A DNA stretch of 64,000 nt. Origin: Photobacterium obscurum. GTDB taxonomy: Bacteria; Pseudomonadota; Gammaproteobacteria; Enterobacterales; Vibrionaceae. This document shows, piece by piece, positions 37,926 through 44,962 of this stretch. The translations under genes were made by a program, and so were the position numbers. The stretch is from contig NZ_JAKRRW010000001.1 of the NCBI RefSeq assembly GCF_026191635.1, forward strand, positions 124,001 through 188,000. Direction: 5' to 3'. Position 1 is the first letter of the stretch. Each line of letters opens with the position of its first letter. Under the pieces are notes generated by a model. That model was not told the DNA's origin. It made no database searches and was given only the letters and a program-made list of their open reading frames with translations.

Positions 37926-40202
37926 CTAAGCAGCCTTTCCCGGTTGAAGGCTACTCTTCTTAAACTGCGCCGCGGCAAAGTGATCAACTTGAATCGCTCT
38001 TTGCCTTAACTGGTCAGCATTGTGCATTTTTTCGACATCCTGTTCTGTGACGATGCCCGCACTCAAAGCAATTTGTAGCTTCTCTGTTAACGAAACCTTG
38101 CGTGGGATCTCACCAGCCTTCGTAGCTTTGGCAAGTTTACGCTCGATCCCTTTAACCTGATGCATAGCAACAAAGGCACGCTCCATAATCGCCACCGGGT
38201 CACTGTCTTTGTCACCGATATAGCATAACTGGGTTAAACGCTCACGGTGTGATCCTGGCGTCATCAACAGCTCGGCAATCTTCACCGTTACCTCATCTTT
38301 CGGCGCCTGGTAATGAATACCTAACGGGAACAACAAGGTACGTAATAAGCGACCAACGCCCTTACGAGGGAAGTTACTCAGGACTTCATCAAAGGCCACC
38401 CCGCACTGATGCAGGCAATGCTGCAATGCATAGTGGACCATCGGAAGATCTTGTTGCTGGCGCCCTTCATCCTCAAAACGCTTCAATGTCGCCGACGCCA
38501 GGTATAAATGGCTGAGCACATCACCGAGGCGAGCCGAAACGAGTTCACGACGTTTGAGTTCACCGCCAAGGCTAAGCATTGCAAAGTCAGAAGCAACCGC
38601 CAATGCCCGACTCATACGTGATAGATGGCGGTAATATACCGCAGTTTCGCCGCTTACCGGCGCGCGGTTGAACAACGAGCCACTAAACGCGTTCAGCATT
38701 GATTTCGCCACGTTCCCGATCGCAAAGCCAATATGCTTCGACAGCAGCGAATCAAACTCCTTGGCGCCCTGCTCGGTATCCGGGTTGGCTGCGGCTTCCA
38801 TTTCGCTGAGGACATACGGATGACATCGCGTCGCCCCCTGGCCAAAGATCATCAGGTTACGGGTCAAGATATTGGCCCCTTCAACGGTGATGGCAACCGG
38901 CATCCCAAAATAATGGTGACCTAAATAGTTCATTGGTCCAAGTTGAATGGCTCGGCCTGCATGAATGTCCATCGAGTCATTCAGGATCGTGCGGGCCATT
39001 TCCGTCATGTGGTACTTGGCAATTGCTGTGACTATGCCGGGCTTTTCTTTCAGATCGAGTGAGGTAGTGGTTAATGTCCTTGACGCTTCAAGCATATAGG
39101 TAAAACCACCAATACGCCCCATCGCCTGAGCAACACCTTCAAAATTACCAATCGACATCCCGAACTGTTTTCGCACATAGGAATAAGCCCCGGTGGTACG
39201 GGCCGTCAGATGACCGACTGCCGTGCCGAGTGCAGGCAGTGAGATACCGCGGCCTGCTGACAAACACTCCACCAGCATCCGCCAGCCTCGGCCAACATAG
39301 TCTTGACCACCGATCACCCAATCCATTGGAATAAAGACATCCTGCCCACGGGTCGGGCCATTCATGAAGGCAAGGTTGAGAGGATCATGACGCTCACCAA
39401 TCTCAACTCCCGGATGATCTGCCGGGATCAGGGCGCAAGTAATACCAATATCTTGTTGCTCGCCGATCAAACCATCGGGATCTTGCAGCTTAAACGCAAG
39501 ACCAAGCACAGTTGCTACCGGCGCTAATGTAATATAGCGCTTGTTCCAACTAACCCGGATCCCCAGCACTTCCTCTCCTTGGTGTTCGCCGTAGCAGACA
39601 ACCCCCATATCAGGGATCCCGCCGGCATCGGAACCGGCTTCAGGGCCAGTTAAAGCAAAGCATGGAATATCTTCACCGTGGGAAAGGCGCGGTAGCCAGT
39701 AGTCTTTTTGCTCCTGCGTACCATAGTGTGACAACAGTTCACCTGGACCTAATGAGTTAGGTACCATCACTGAAACAGCGGCACTTAAGCTTCGAGTCGC
39801 AATACGGGTAACAATGGTTGAATTGGCATGGGCTGAGAAGTCTAACCCGCCGTATTGTTTGCCAATGATTAATGAGAAGAACTTTTCTTTACGCAAATAC
39901 TCCCAGACTTCAGGCGGTAAATCCTTTTCCTCCTGAACGATCTGATAGTCATCCAGCATACCAAGTAATGTTTCCAGCTTCGTATCGATAAAAGTCTGTT
40001 CTTCACTACTTAGCGTCGGCTTTGGATAGTGCAATAAGGTATTCCAGTCTGGCGAACCGCTGAACAGTTCTCCATCCCACCATACACTTCCGGCTTCCAT
40101 TGCTTCGCGTTCGGTATCTGACAGTGGCGGCAGCACTTTCTTAAACATCTTGAATGCGGGATCACTGAGATAGCGTTTTCGCAGGTTGATTAACGTGCTC
40201 AT
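37926..40202 (-). CDS. fadE: Acyl-CoA dehydrogenase FadE
   Basis: This 758-residue FAD-dependent acyl-CoA dehydrogenase catalyses the first oxidation step of fatty acid beta-oxidation. The central dehydrogenase core is recognised by FALTGPEAGSDAGGIPDMG, which binds flavin and substrate, GRGISLPALGTAVGHLTARTTGAYSYVRKQFG, and PVAITVEGANILTRNLMIFGQGATRCHPY. The last carries the EGAN/GQGATR region where the catalytic glutamate is expected. The C-terminal extension of about 250 residues (DUF1974 type) is characteristic of FadE rather than short-chain dehydrogenases. It lies directly downstream of the TetR-type psrA gene (56-bp gap), so the regulator and its target are probably in one transcript. 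Confidence 0.94.
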   Translation of the reverse strand: MSTLINLRKRYLSDPAFKMFKKVLPPLSDTEREAMEAGSVWWDGELFSGSPDWNTLLHYPKPTLSSEEQTFIDTKLETLLGMLDDYQIVQEEKDLPPEVWEYLRKEKFFSLIIGKQYGGLDFSAHANSTIVTRIATRSLSAAVSVMVPNSLGPGELLSHYGTQEQKDYWLPRLSHGEDIPCFALTGPEAGSDAGGIPDMGVVCYGEHQGEEVLGIRVSWNKRYITLAPVATVLGLAFKLQDPDGLIGEQQDIGITCALIPADHPGVEIGERHDPLNLAFMNGPTRGQDVFIPMDWVIGGQDYVGRGWRMLVECLSAGRGISLPALGTAVGHLTARTTGAYSYVRKQFGMSIGNFEGVAQAMGRIGGFTYMLEASRTLTTTSLDLKEKPGIVTAIAKYHMTEMARTILNDSMDIHAGRAIQLGPMNYLGHHYFGMPVAITVEGANILTRNLMIFGQGATRCHPYVLSEMEAAANPDTEQGAKEFDSLLSKHIGFAIGNVAKSMLNAFSGSLFNRAPVSGETAVYYRHLSRMSRALAVASDFAMLSLGGELKRRELVSARLGDVLSHLYLASATLKRFEDEGRQQQDLPMVHYALQHCLHQCGVAFDEVLSNFPRKGVGRLLRTLLFPLGIHYQAPKDEVTVKIAELLMTPGSHRERLTQLCYIGDKDSDPVAIMERAFVAMHQVKGIERKLAKATKAGEIPRKVSLTEKLQIALSAGIVTEQDVEKMHNADQLRQRAIQVDHFAAAQFKKSSLQPGKAA

Positions 40203-40258
40203 GTTTCAGGTCCTTTTGTCTCATTTATCGTTATTGGTTTTTTATCTTCGTGTTGTTC

Positions 40259-40936
40259 CTATCGTGTTCCGGTGGTTGGCTCATCGCGCACCAGCAAGAG
40301 CGGCTGTTCGATGGGTGCAGCGACACCTGCAGCCAAATAGGGTACTAAGCGTTCGATTAAGTCTTCCGTTGAAACTTTGCGGGAAAAATCATTCTCGGCA
40401 ATTTCACACAATGCTGTTGTGGATGCCATGGTGAAGACCGAGGCGCCGAGGGTAAAATGCAGTCGCCAAAAAAGAGTTTCCGGGTCTAAAGAAGGGTTCG
40501 CGCGACAAACAGCAGTAGTAAATAAACTCAGGACATCCTCGTATCGAGTTAGGATAAACCAGCGCAGGTGGCCTTGGACATCGGTATATCCCCGACCGAT
40601 CAATGACATAAAGATCGTTGCCCCTTTAGGGCGGTATTCATTAAGGCCGATGAGCGGCGTTATAGCGCAACGAAAAACATCCTCCATTGTAAAGTCGTCA
40701 CGCGTTAGCAGCACCTCCAGCTCAGCTTTGATAGCTGGCATAAACTCTTCCAAGTACCGGCTAAGTACCGCCCTAACCAGAGTTTTCTTATCACCATAGT
40801 GGTAATTGACTGATGCGAGGTTAACCCCGGCTTTACTGGTTATCGTTCGTAGTGACGTTTCTTTGAACCCGTGCTCAGCAAACAGAAGTTCCGCGGCATC
40901 AAGAATCCGGCCCTTTGTCTCTCCCTTTCCCGCCAT
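40259..40936 (-). CDS. psrA: TetR family fatty-acid-responsive regulator PsrA
   Basis: This 225-residue TetR-type repressor has an N-terminal helix-turn-helix reading RILDAAELLFAEHGFKETSLRTITSKAGVNLASVNYHYGDKKTLVRAVL, very close to Pseudomonas PsrA as I recall it. The ligand domain FWRLHFTLGASVFTMASTTAL also resembles PsrA. PsrA binds long-chain acyl groups and releases fatty-acid degradation genes from repression. ATG 40936 is preferred over ATG 40942 because AGGTGA lies 7 nt before it. A perfect PsrA-like box lies 17-30 bp upstream, suggesting autoregulation, and fadE follows. No Vibrio-style FadR site was noticed here. Confidence 0.88.
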   Translation of the reverse strand: MAGKGETKGRILDAAELLFAEHGFKETSLRTITSKAGVNLASVNYHYGDKKTLVRAVLSRYLEEFMPAIKAELEVLLTRDDFTMEDVFRCAITPLIGLNEYRPKGATIFMSLIGRGYTDVQGHLRWFILTRYEDVLSLFTTAVCRANPSLDPETLFWRLHFTLGASVFTMASTTALCEIAENDFSRKVSTEDLIERLVPYLAAGVAAPIEQPLLLVRDEPTTGTR

Positions 40937-40952
40937 TTTCATTCACCTGTAT

Positions 40953-40966
40953 TAAACACACGTTTA
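40953..40966 (-). promoter_or_regulatory. Probable PsrA operator
   Basis: TAAACACACGTTTA is a perfect inverted repeat (TAAAC-N4-GTTTA) that fits the published PsrA box pattern of AAAC-N2-4-GTTT. It lies 17 bp before the psrA start, where a repressor could block its own promoter. Confidence 0.6.
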
Positions 40967-41251
40967 AACTTTACATCCCATTAATATTTTTAACAAGCTA
41001 CAAATAAAACCCAATGCAACGTTTTGCTTAGATTAGGCCAAAAAAAGAATCAGGATGTGATACTGATCGACTACCAATCAGAAAAATTGGCTAAATCGAT
41101 AAATTTGTTTTTGACCAGAAAATAGATTTAAAACAACAAGTAAAGCACAACCTGAATAAAACAGTAGAAAAGTCAAACTAGAGGCAGGAAAAAATTACAG
41201 GAAAAATGATATTTAGCGGGAACAAAAAAATAGATTGCGTGTCTTATATAG

Positions 41252-41315
41252 TGCCACTGCTTTTTCTTAGAAGATATTCTTCAGAGCCCGTCCCTTATGG
41301 AGATGGGCTTTCTTT
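41252..41315 (+). ncRNA. Candidate small RNA, divergent relative of the array units
   Basis: TGCCACTGCT at 41252-41261, the conserved 5' motif of the five array units at 42.8-43.8 kb, is preceded by a -10-like TTATAT. It is followed about 25 nt later by a terminator hairpin (AGCCCGTC / GATGGGCT with one G-T pair) and TTCTTTATT. The CTCCTAATTGTG block of the array units is missing. It lies 3' of the M20 gene on the opposite strand. Confidence 0.35.
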
Positions 41316-41364
41316 ATTGCGCTCATGGAGAAAACCTGCAGATTGATACAGGCTCCCCATCAGA

Positions 41365-42489
41365 CTATAAGCGCTTCAATACATTCGCCAGCAATTTAAT
41401 ACGCGGCTCGATCGAGTCAATTAGCAAATACTCCTTATCGCTATGAAAACCTGCTCCCATCGGCCCAAAACCATCCAACGTTGGAGTTCCGACGGCCGCA
41501 GTAAAGTTGCCGTCAGAGCCACCGCCCGCATCTTCCCATCCATGGACAATATTCAGCTTCTCCGCCTCTTCGCTGACTAAGCGAATTAATGCCTGGGTAT
41601 CAGCCGTTGGCTGCATTGAAGGCTTGAAGGTCAAGCGATTGACCGTCACTTTCGCTCCCTTCTCAAACGGGCTCTCAGACATTTCACGTAAACGTTCATC
41701 AATGGCTTGTGCTTCATCTGTATTCCAGAAACGCAAGTCCACCGTTGCCTTGGCATAATCAGGAACCACATTAACAGCCATTCCGCCCTCAATGATCCCG
41801 ACGTTCATGGTTGTTCCTGTATCGAGGTTCACCATATCTTTAATCGCCAAAGACCAATGACTCAATTCGTAAATCGCCGAGACACCTTCTGCTAACGCTG
41901 AGCCTGCGTGTGAAGCAACCCCATGAAATTCAATTTCATATTTCGCATTCCCTTTACGAGAACGAATAAGGTTGCCAGTCGGCCGCGAAGCTTCACACAC
42001 CAGTACCTGCCGGCTCTTACGGGCGATACTTTCAAGCCAATGACGTGAATACACTGAACCAATTTCTTCATCACAGTTCAGTGCAATGACAATCGATAAA
42101 CGCTCTCGCTCTTCAGTTGTCAGCATCTGTAAGGCATACCAGGCGCTCAGGATCCCAGACTTCATATCTGTCGCTCCCGGGCCATAGACTTTTTCTTCAT
42201 CATAAGTCATCGGTCGGGTGGCCACTGTCCCCTCAGGGAAAACAGTATCCATGTGACCACTTAGCATCACATCATAGTGCTCCGCACCGGGGTTATTGGT
42301 AATTTCCAGGCAAGGGCCTGCTTTTTCATCCAACTGATGGCGGACTACGGTAAAACCAATCTGCTCAAACATTGGCGTCAATACATCAGCAATCACAGCT
42401 ATCCCCTCAGGGGTATAGCTACCACAGTCGACATTAACCAGCTTTTCCAGTTGTTTGAGGTAAGTTGGTAATTCAAAACATAGAGCCAT
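41365..42489 (-). CDS. M20 family metallopeptidase (carboxypeptidase G2-like)
   Basis: This 374-residue dizinc peptidase of the M20/ArgE/CPG2 family has metal ligands in SGHMDTVFP (His79, Asp81) and GATDMKSG (bridging Asp), the catalytic glutamate in NCDEEIGS, and later ligands in CEASRPTG and GFHSDKEYL. The dimerisation (lid) domain lies between, with GVASHAGSALAEGVSAIYELS. The family removes C-terminal glutamate or other residues from amides and peptides, usually in the cytoplasm or periplasm. There is no signal peptide. The substrate is unknown. ATG 42489 has AAGGAGAG upstream. The gene lies between the two groups of candidate small RNA units. Confidence 0.88.
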   Translation of the reverse strand: MALCFELPTYLKQLEKLVNVDCGSYTPEGIAVIADVLTPMFEQIGFTVVRHQLDEKAGPCLEITNNPGAEHYDVMLSGHMDTVFPEGTVATRPMTYDEEKVYGPGATDMKSGILSAWYALQMLTTEERERLSIVIALNCDEEIGSVYSRHWLESIARKSRQVLVCEASRPTGNLIRSRKGNAKYEIEFHGVASHAGSALAEGVSAIYELSHWSLAIKDMVNLDTGTTMNVGIIEGGMAVNVVPDYAKATVDLRFWNTDEAQAIDERLREMSESPFEKGAKVTVNRLTFKPSMQPTADTQALIRLVSEEAEKLNIVHGWEDAGGGSDGNFTAAVGTPTLDGFGPMGAGFHSDKEYLLIDSIEPRIKLLANVLKRL

Positions 42490-42724
42490 GTGCTCTCCTT
42501 CTCGCTCAAGAGGTATTCTTCAGTTGAAACAACAATGTGCCAGAGCGAAGGCGAACAAACCCTGACTTAAATCATATACCTAAGTAACTTAGAGCCACGA
42601 GGTCATATCAGCGTTAATCGAGAAGACGGTTTTACCTCACACTAAAAAATAAAAAATAAAATCAATAAGTTAAATAAAAGTTCGACTTTATTGCAATTTA
42701 GGTGGAACCAACTCACAAAACACA
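42490..42724. other. AT-rich spacer before the small RNA array
   Basis: These 235 bp between the M20 start and the first array unit hold the M20 promoter and AT-rich sequence that may serve as upstream element for the array. I see no gene or repeat. Confidence 0.4.
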
Positions 42725-42742
42725 AGTCATATATAGTGACAT
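42725..42742 (+). promoter_or_regulatory. Inverted repeat upstream of unit A
   Basis: AGTCATATATAGTGACAT is the array's operator-like inverted repeat. Its centre lies about 76 bp before the conserved GCCACTG, 17 bp further than in the other units. Confidence 0.45.
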
Positions 42743-42807
42743 TAAGGTTAAAGACACACAAATTGTTAGCTGGCCGCCAAACAAGCCTTCTTTTCTTTAA
42801 TCTATAA

Positions 42808-42878
42808 ATGCCACTGCTGCTAAACTCCTAATTGTGTAAATAGAGCCTTTGCCCGCTGAATTTCAGCGGGCTTTTTTT
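42808..42878 (+). ncRNA. Candidate small RNA, array unit A
   Basis: It begins ATGCCACTGCTGCTAAACTC, continues CTAATTGTGTAA, and ends in the terminator GCCCGCTGA / TCAGCGGGC with seven T residues. A -10-like TATAAA immediately precedes it. The predicted RNA is about 68-71 nt. The exposed CTCCT could pair with Shine-Dalgarno sequences of target mRNAs. The 5' end is inferred, not known. Confidence 0.65.
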
Positions 42879-43002
42879 ATTCAGCCTTGCTATTTTGCTC
42901 ACTAGGAAAAGTCTATAAAACTCGTAACCTACTAAGCTAGTGCCATTTTTCACCGCCTTGAATATAAATATTTTTCTTTTATGAACCTTTTATTTATTAA
43001 GC

Positions 43003-43020
43003 AGTCATAGTTAATGACAT
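43003..43020 (+). promoter_or_regulatory. Inverted repeat upstream of unit B
   Basis: AGTCATAGTTAATGACAT, followed by TCACATTAATG, is centred about 59 bp before the conserved GCCACTG. This is a typical distance for a class I activator. Confidence 0.5.
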
Positions 43021-43068
43021 TCACATTAATGCAGAACGACTTTTTACACTGTTCTTCGTTAATCAATG

Positions 43069-43136
43069 ATGCCACTGCTGCTAAATTCCTAATTGTGTAA
43101 GGATTTCTCCCGCTGACTTTTCAGCGGGATTTTTTT
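43069..43136 (+). ncRNA. Candidate small RNA, array unit B
   Basis: It has the same design as unit A: GCCACTGCTGCTAAATTCCT, then AATTGTGTAAGGATTTC, then terminator TCCCGCTGA / TCAGCGGGA and seven T residues. It differs from C and D by one base in the CTCCT block (TTCCT), which would still pair with AGGAA. Confidence 0.65.
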
Positions 43137-43218
43137 GTCCAAAACTCAAGACTCTGACGAGAGTTCCCAAAAAGGTGACATTTTTTTCAAACTTCTATGA
43201 ACTTTTCTCAAATTCGCC

Positions 43219-43236
43219 AGTCATAAACTATGACAT
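43219..43236 (+). promoter_or_regulatory. Inverted repeat upstream of unit C
   Basis: AGTCATAAACTATGACAT contains the perfect palindrome GTCATA-AAC-TATGAC, centred 59 bp before the conserved GCCACTG. It is followed by the invariant TCACATTAATG. Confidence 0.5.
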
Positions 43237-43283
43237 TCACATTAATGATGACTACACCCTAAATGTACTCCTCATTAATTCAA

Positions 43284-43351
43284 ATGCCACTGCTGCTAAA
43301 CTCCTAATTGTGTAAGGATTTCTCCCGCTGACTTTTCAGCGGGATTTTTTT
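43284..43351 (+). ncRNA. Candidate small RNA, array unit C
   Basis: The conserved block GCCACTGCTGCTAAACTCCT is followed by AATTGTGTAAGGATTTC and the terminator TCCCGCTGA / TCAGCGGGA with a CTTT loop and seven T residues. It is nearly identical to unit D, including 140 bp of upstream sequence. Confidence 0.65.
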
Positions 43352-43433
43352 GTCCAAAACTCAGTCCTCAGATGAGTGTTCCCAGAAAGATGGCATTTTT
43401 TTCAAACTTCTATGAACTTTTCTCAAATTCGCC

Positions 43434-43451
43434 AGTCATAATCTATGACAT
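43434..43451 (+). promoter_or_regulatory. Inverted repeat upstream of unit D
   Basis: AGTCATAATCTATGACAT is centred 59 bp before the conserved GCCACTG of unit D. It differs from unit C only in the central bases, which keeps the two arms intact. Confidence 0.5.
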
Positions 43452-43498
43452 TCACATTAATGATGACTACACCCTAAATGTACTCCTCATTAATTCAA

Positions 43499-43566
43499 AT
43501 GCCACTGCTGCTAAACTCCTAATTGTGTAAGGATTTCTCCCGCTGACATTTCAGCGGGATTTTTTT
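43499..43566 (+). ncRNA. Candidate small RNA, array unit D
   Basis: It is identical to unit C through the conserved block, with one base changed in the terminator loop (CATT in place of CTTT). The stem TCCCGCTGA / TCAGCGGGA is intact. Confidence 0.65.
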
Positions 43567-43646
43567 GCCTCAAATTAACCATTAAGGTTATAAATCACAA
43601 CAAGAAATATTTTTTGTGTTTTGGCGGAACTTTCCTTAAACACGGC

Positions 43647-43664
43647 AGTCTCACTTTATGTCAT
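43647..43664 (+). promoter_or_regulatory. Degenerate inverted repeat upstream of unit E
   Basis: AGTCTCACTTTATGTCAT keeps the position (59 bp before GCCACTG) and the following TCACATTAATG, but the arms no longer pair well. Unit E may respond less to the shared regulator. Confidence 0.4.
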
Positions 43665-43711
43665 TCACATTAATGGTGACCACATCCTAAATGTGCTTAT
43701 CATTAATTCAA

Positions 43712-43781
43712 ATGCCACTGCTGTTAACTCCTAATTGTGTAAGTTTTTATGACCCGCTGATATTTATCAGCGGTTTTTTTT
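43712..43781 (+). ncRNA. Candidate small RNA, array unit E
   Basis: It is a more diverged copy: GCCACTGCTGTTAACTCCT, then AATTGTGTAAG, then a rebuilt terminator CCGCTGATA / TATCAGCGG with eight T residues. The stem sequence changed on both sides while pairing was kept, a compensatory pattern. The terminator also faces the convergent yeeZ-like gene. Confidence 0.6.
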
Positions 43782-43803
43782 GTCTGTTAACCAGCTCTTG
43801 AAG

Positions 43804-44643
43804 CTAAATCAACTCAGGGGCAAGCAACATAAGGTTAGGATGTTGCAATGTCATATCTAATATTTCGCAGGTATGCTGTCCATTAATTACTTTCGCATTG
43901 CTAACAGGAGAGTCAGTAAATTCTGGCAGCGGTAAGCCCGCAGTTAAAGCCATCGCAGTGTAATATTCACGGCGCGTGGGGTGGCTCGGTGCAGATAAAT
44001 GCAAAACATTTGTGGAAGGCCAGCAGGCAGTGATCTGTCCAATTGCCTGAATACAGTCATCAAGATGAATCAAATTCACCGGATCGGAACCATTAATCAG
44101 CCCCTTCCTTCCTGAGAGAAATTTCACCGGATGCCGACCCGGCCCAATCAAGCCTGCAAAGCGAAGAATGACGACATCGGCTCCCCACTGCTCCTGCAGC
44201 CACTGCTCAATATACCAATGAGCATGACCAGAAGCGGTATTCGGCCGAGGTACCGTCCCTTCTTCCACTTCTCCCGTAACATCACCGTAAACGGATGTTG
44301 TACTGATGAAGATAACACGGCGACAGCCATATTTTTGTGCTGCATAAGACATGCTTTGTACATTGGCAATAAAGCGTTCATCGGCACCTTCTCCCCGGCC
44401 AGGAGGCACATTGATTACAAGCACATCGGTATCAAAAAACTCACTATAAAGGTGAGTCATATCATCATCGTTGTCAGGTAAATAGAGAGGTAATGTCAAT
44501 GCGACTCCGTGTATTCCGAAATCAACTAACTTCGCTGCCTCACATGGCTCACGCCGACTGCCAAAAACGCTATCGCCATTTCGTACCAGTTGCTTTGCCA
44601 ACGGTAGGCCAAGCCAGCCGCAACCACATATGCTTACTTTCAT
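43804..44643 (-). CDS. yeeZ: YeeZ-like NAD-dependent epimerase/dehydratase
   Basis: This 279-residue extended short-chain dehydrogenase has the nucleotide-binding CGCGWLGLPLAKQL at residues 7-20 and the family segments VLVINVPPGRGEG, IFISTTSVYGDVTGEVEE and HWYIEQWLQEQWGADVVILRFAGLIGPGRHPVKFLSG. The YGDV region holds the catalytic Tyr place; the Lys is not in the classical YxxxK register, so enzymatic activity is uncertain. The substrate is unknown. ATG 44643 has GAGGAAGGG upstream. It is divergent from hexR with a 319-bp gap. Confidence 0.82.
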   Translation of the reverse strand: MKVSICGCGWLGLPLAKQLVRNGDSVFGSRREPCEAAKLVDFGIHGVALTLPLYLPDNDDDMTHLYSEFFDTDVLVINVPPGRGEGADERFIANVQSMSYAAQKYGCRRVIFISTTSVYGDVTGEVEEGTVPRPNTASGHAHWYIEQWLQEQWGADVVILRFAGLIGPGRHPVKFLSGRKGLINGSDPVNLIHLDDCIQAIGQITACWPSTNVLHLSAPSHPTRREYYTAMALTAGLPLPEFTDSPVSNAKVINGQHTCEILDMTLQHPNLMLLAPELI

Positions 44644-44962
44644 TTTCCCTTCCTCACCAGTGCAACAAATGACATAAAATAACTACAATTATTTATTTCA
44701 CTCTGTAAATTAATTCCTTTCAAATGAAAATTAACAACATAAAAAAGCAACTTTCACGTACTTAGTCGCCATTTTACTTATAAATATTTTCAAAACTGAA
44801 AGGAAAAACTCGATCCCTGTCAAACTATAATAAAAAGTAAAAGGCATATTCATTGAATTGCTAGGAGCAGATCCATGAAAAGTAGTATAGTTTCATCAAA
44901 GTTGGCTTCGTGACATCATGAACGCCTCTAATGAAATTCAGTAACGAAGCGCGGTAATCGCC
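44644..44962. other. Divergent intergenic region, yeeZ-like gene / hexR
   Basis: These 319 AT-rich bp contain the two divergent promoters. I see no gene or repeat and no convincing HexR operator here. Confidence 0.4.

Larger units (their letters stand above)
40937..41364. other. Intergenic region between psrA and the M20 peptidase gene
   Basis: These 428 AT-rich bp hold the psrA promoter and operator at the left end and a terminator-ended candidate small RNA at 41252-41315. The middle (about 40990-41230) is A-rich with no structure I can name. Confidence 0.5.
42725..43781 (+). repeat. Tandem array of five small-RNA-like repeat units
   Basis: Five units on the plus strand each consist of an inverted repeat (AGTCATA-N3-4-TATGAC type), a variable AT-rich spacer, a conserved 30-nt block starting GCCACTGCTG, and an intrinsic terminator. 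Spacing of the conserved blocks is 261, 215, 215 and 213 bp. Units C and D are nearly identical over their whole length, unit B shares the 3' part, and units A and E are more diverged. Each has its own terminator, so they should be separate transcripts. Homology across promoter and transcript suggests growth by local duplication followed by drift. Confidence 0.85.

Noticed and set aside
36463..42489. Genomic island carrying the array
   Set aside because: No integrase, tRNA, direct-repeat boundary or marked change in composition is visible; flanking genes are core.
42808..43735. A seven-codon micro-ORF (ATGCCACTGCTGCTAAACTC... ending in TAA) at the start of each array unit, with a synonymous AAC/AAT change in unit B
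   Set aside because: Unit E has a one-base deletion that breaks the frame while the RNA motif survives, and there is no ribosome-binding site before the ATG. The conservation is better explained by RNA function.
42725..43781. Type I toxin-antitoxin repeats (Sib/Ldr-like) as an explanation for the array
   Set aside because: I found no short hydrophobic peptide ORF on either strand that is conserved between units; the best frames encode 7-10 residue, non-hydrophobic peptides.
42725..43781. CRISPR array
   Set aside because: Units are over 200 bp, contain terminators, and have no short direct repeats with unique spacers; no cas gene is nearby.
42725..43781. CsrB/CsrC-type or Qrr-type regulatory RNAs
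   Set aside because: There are no repeated GGA motifs in loops as CsrB needs, and no sigma-54 promoter or Qrr core sequence precedes the units.
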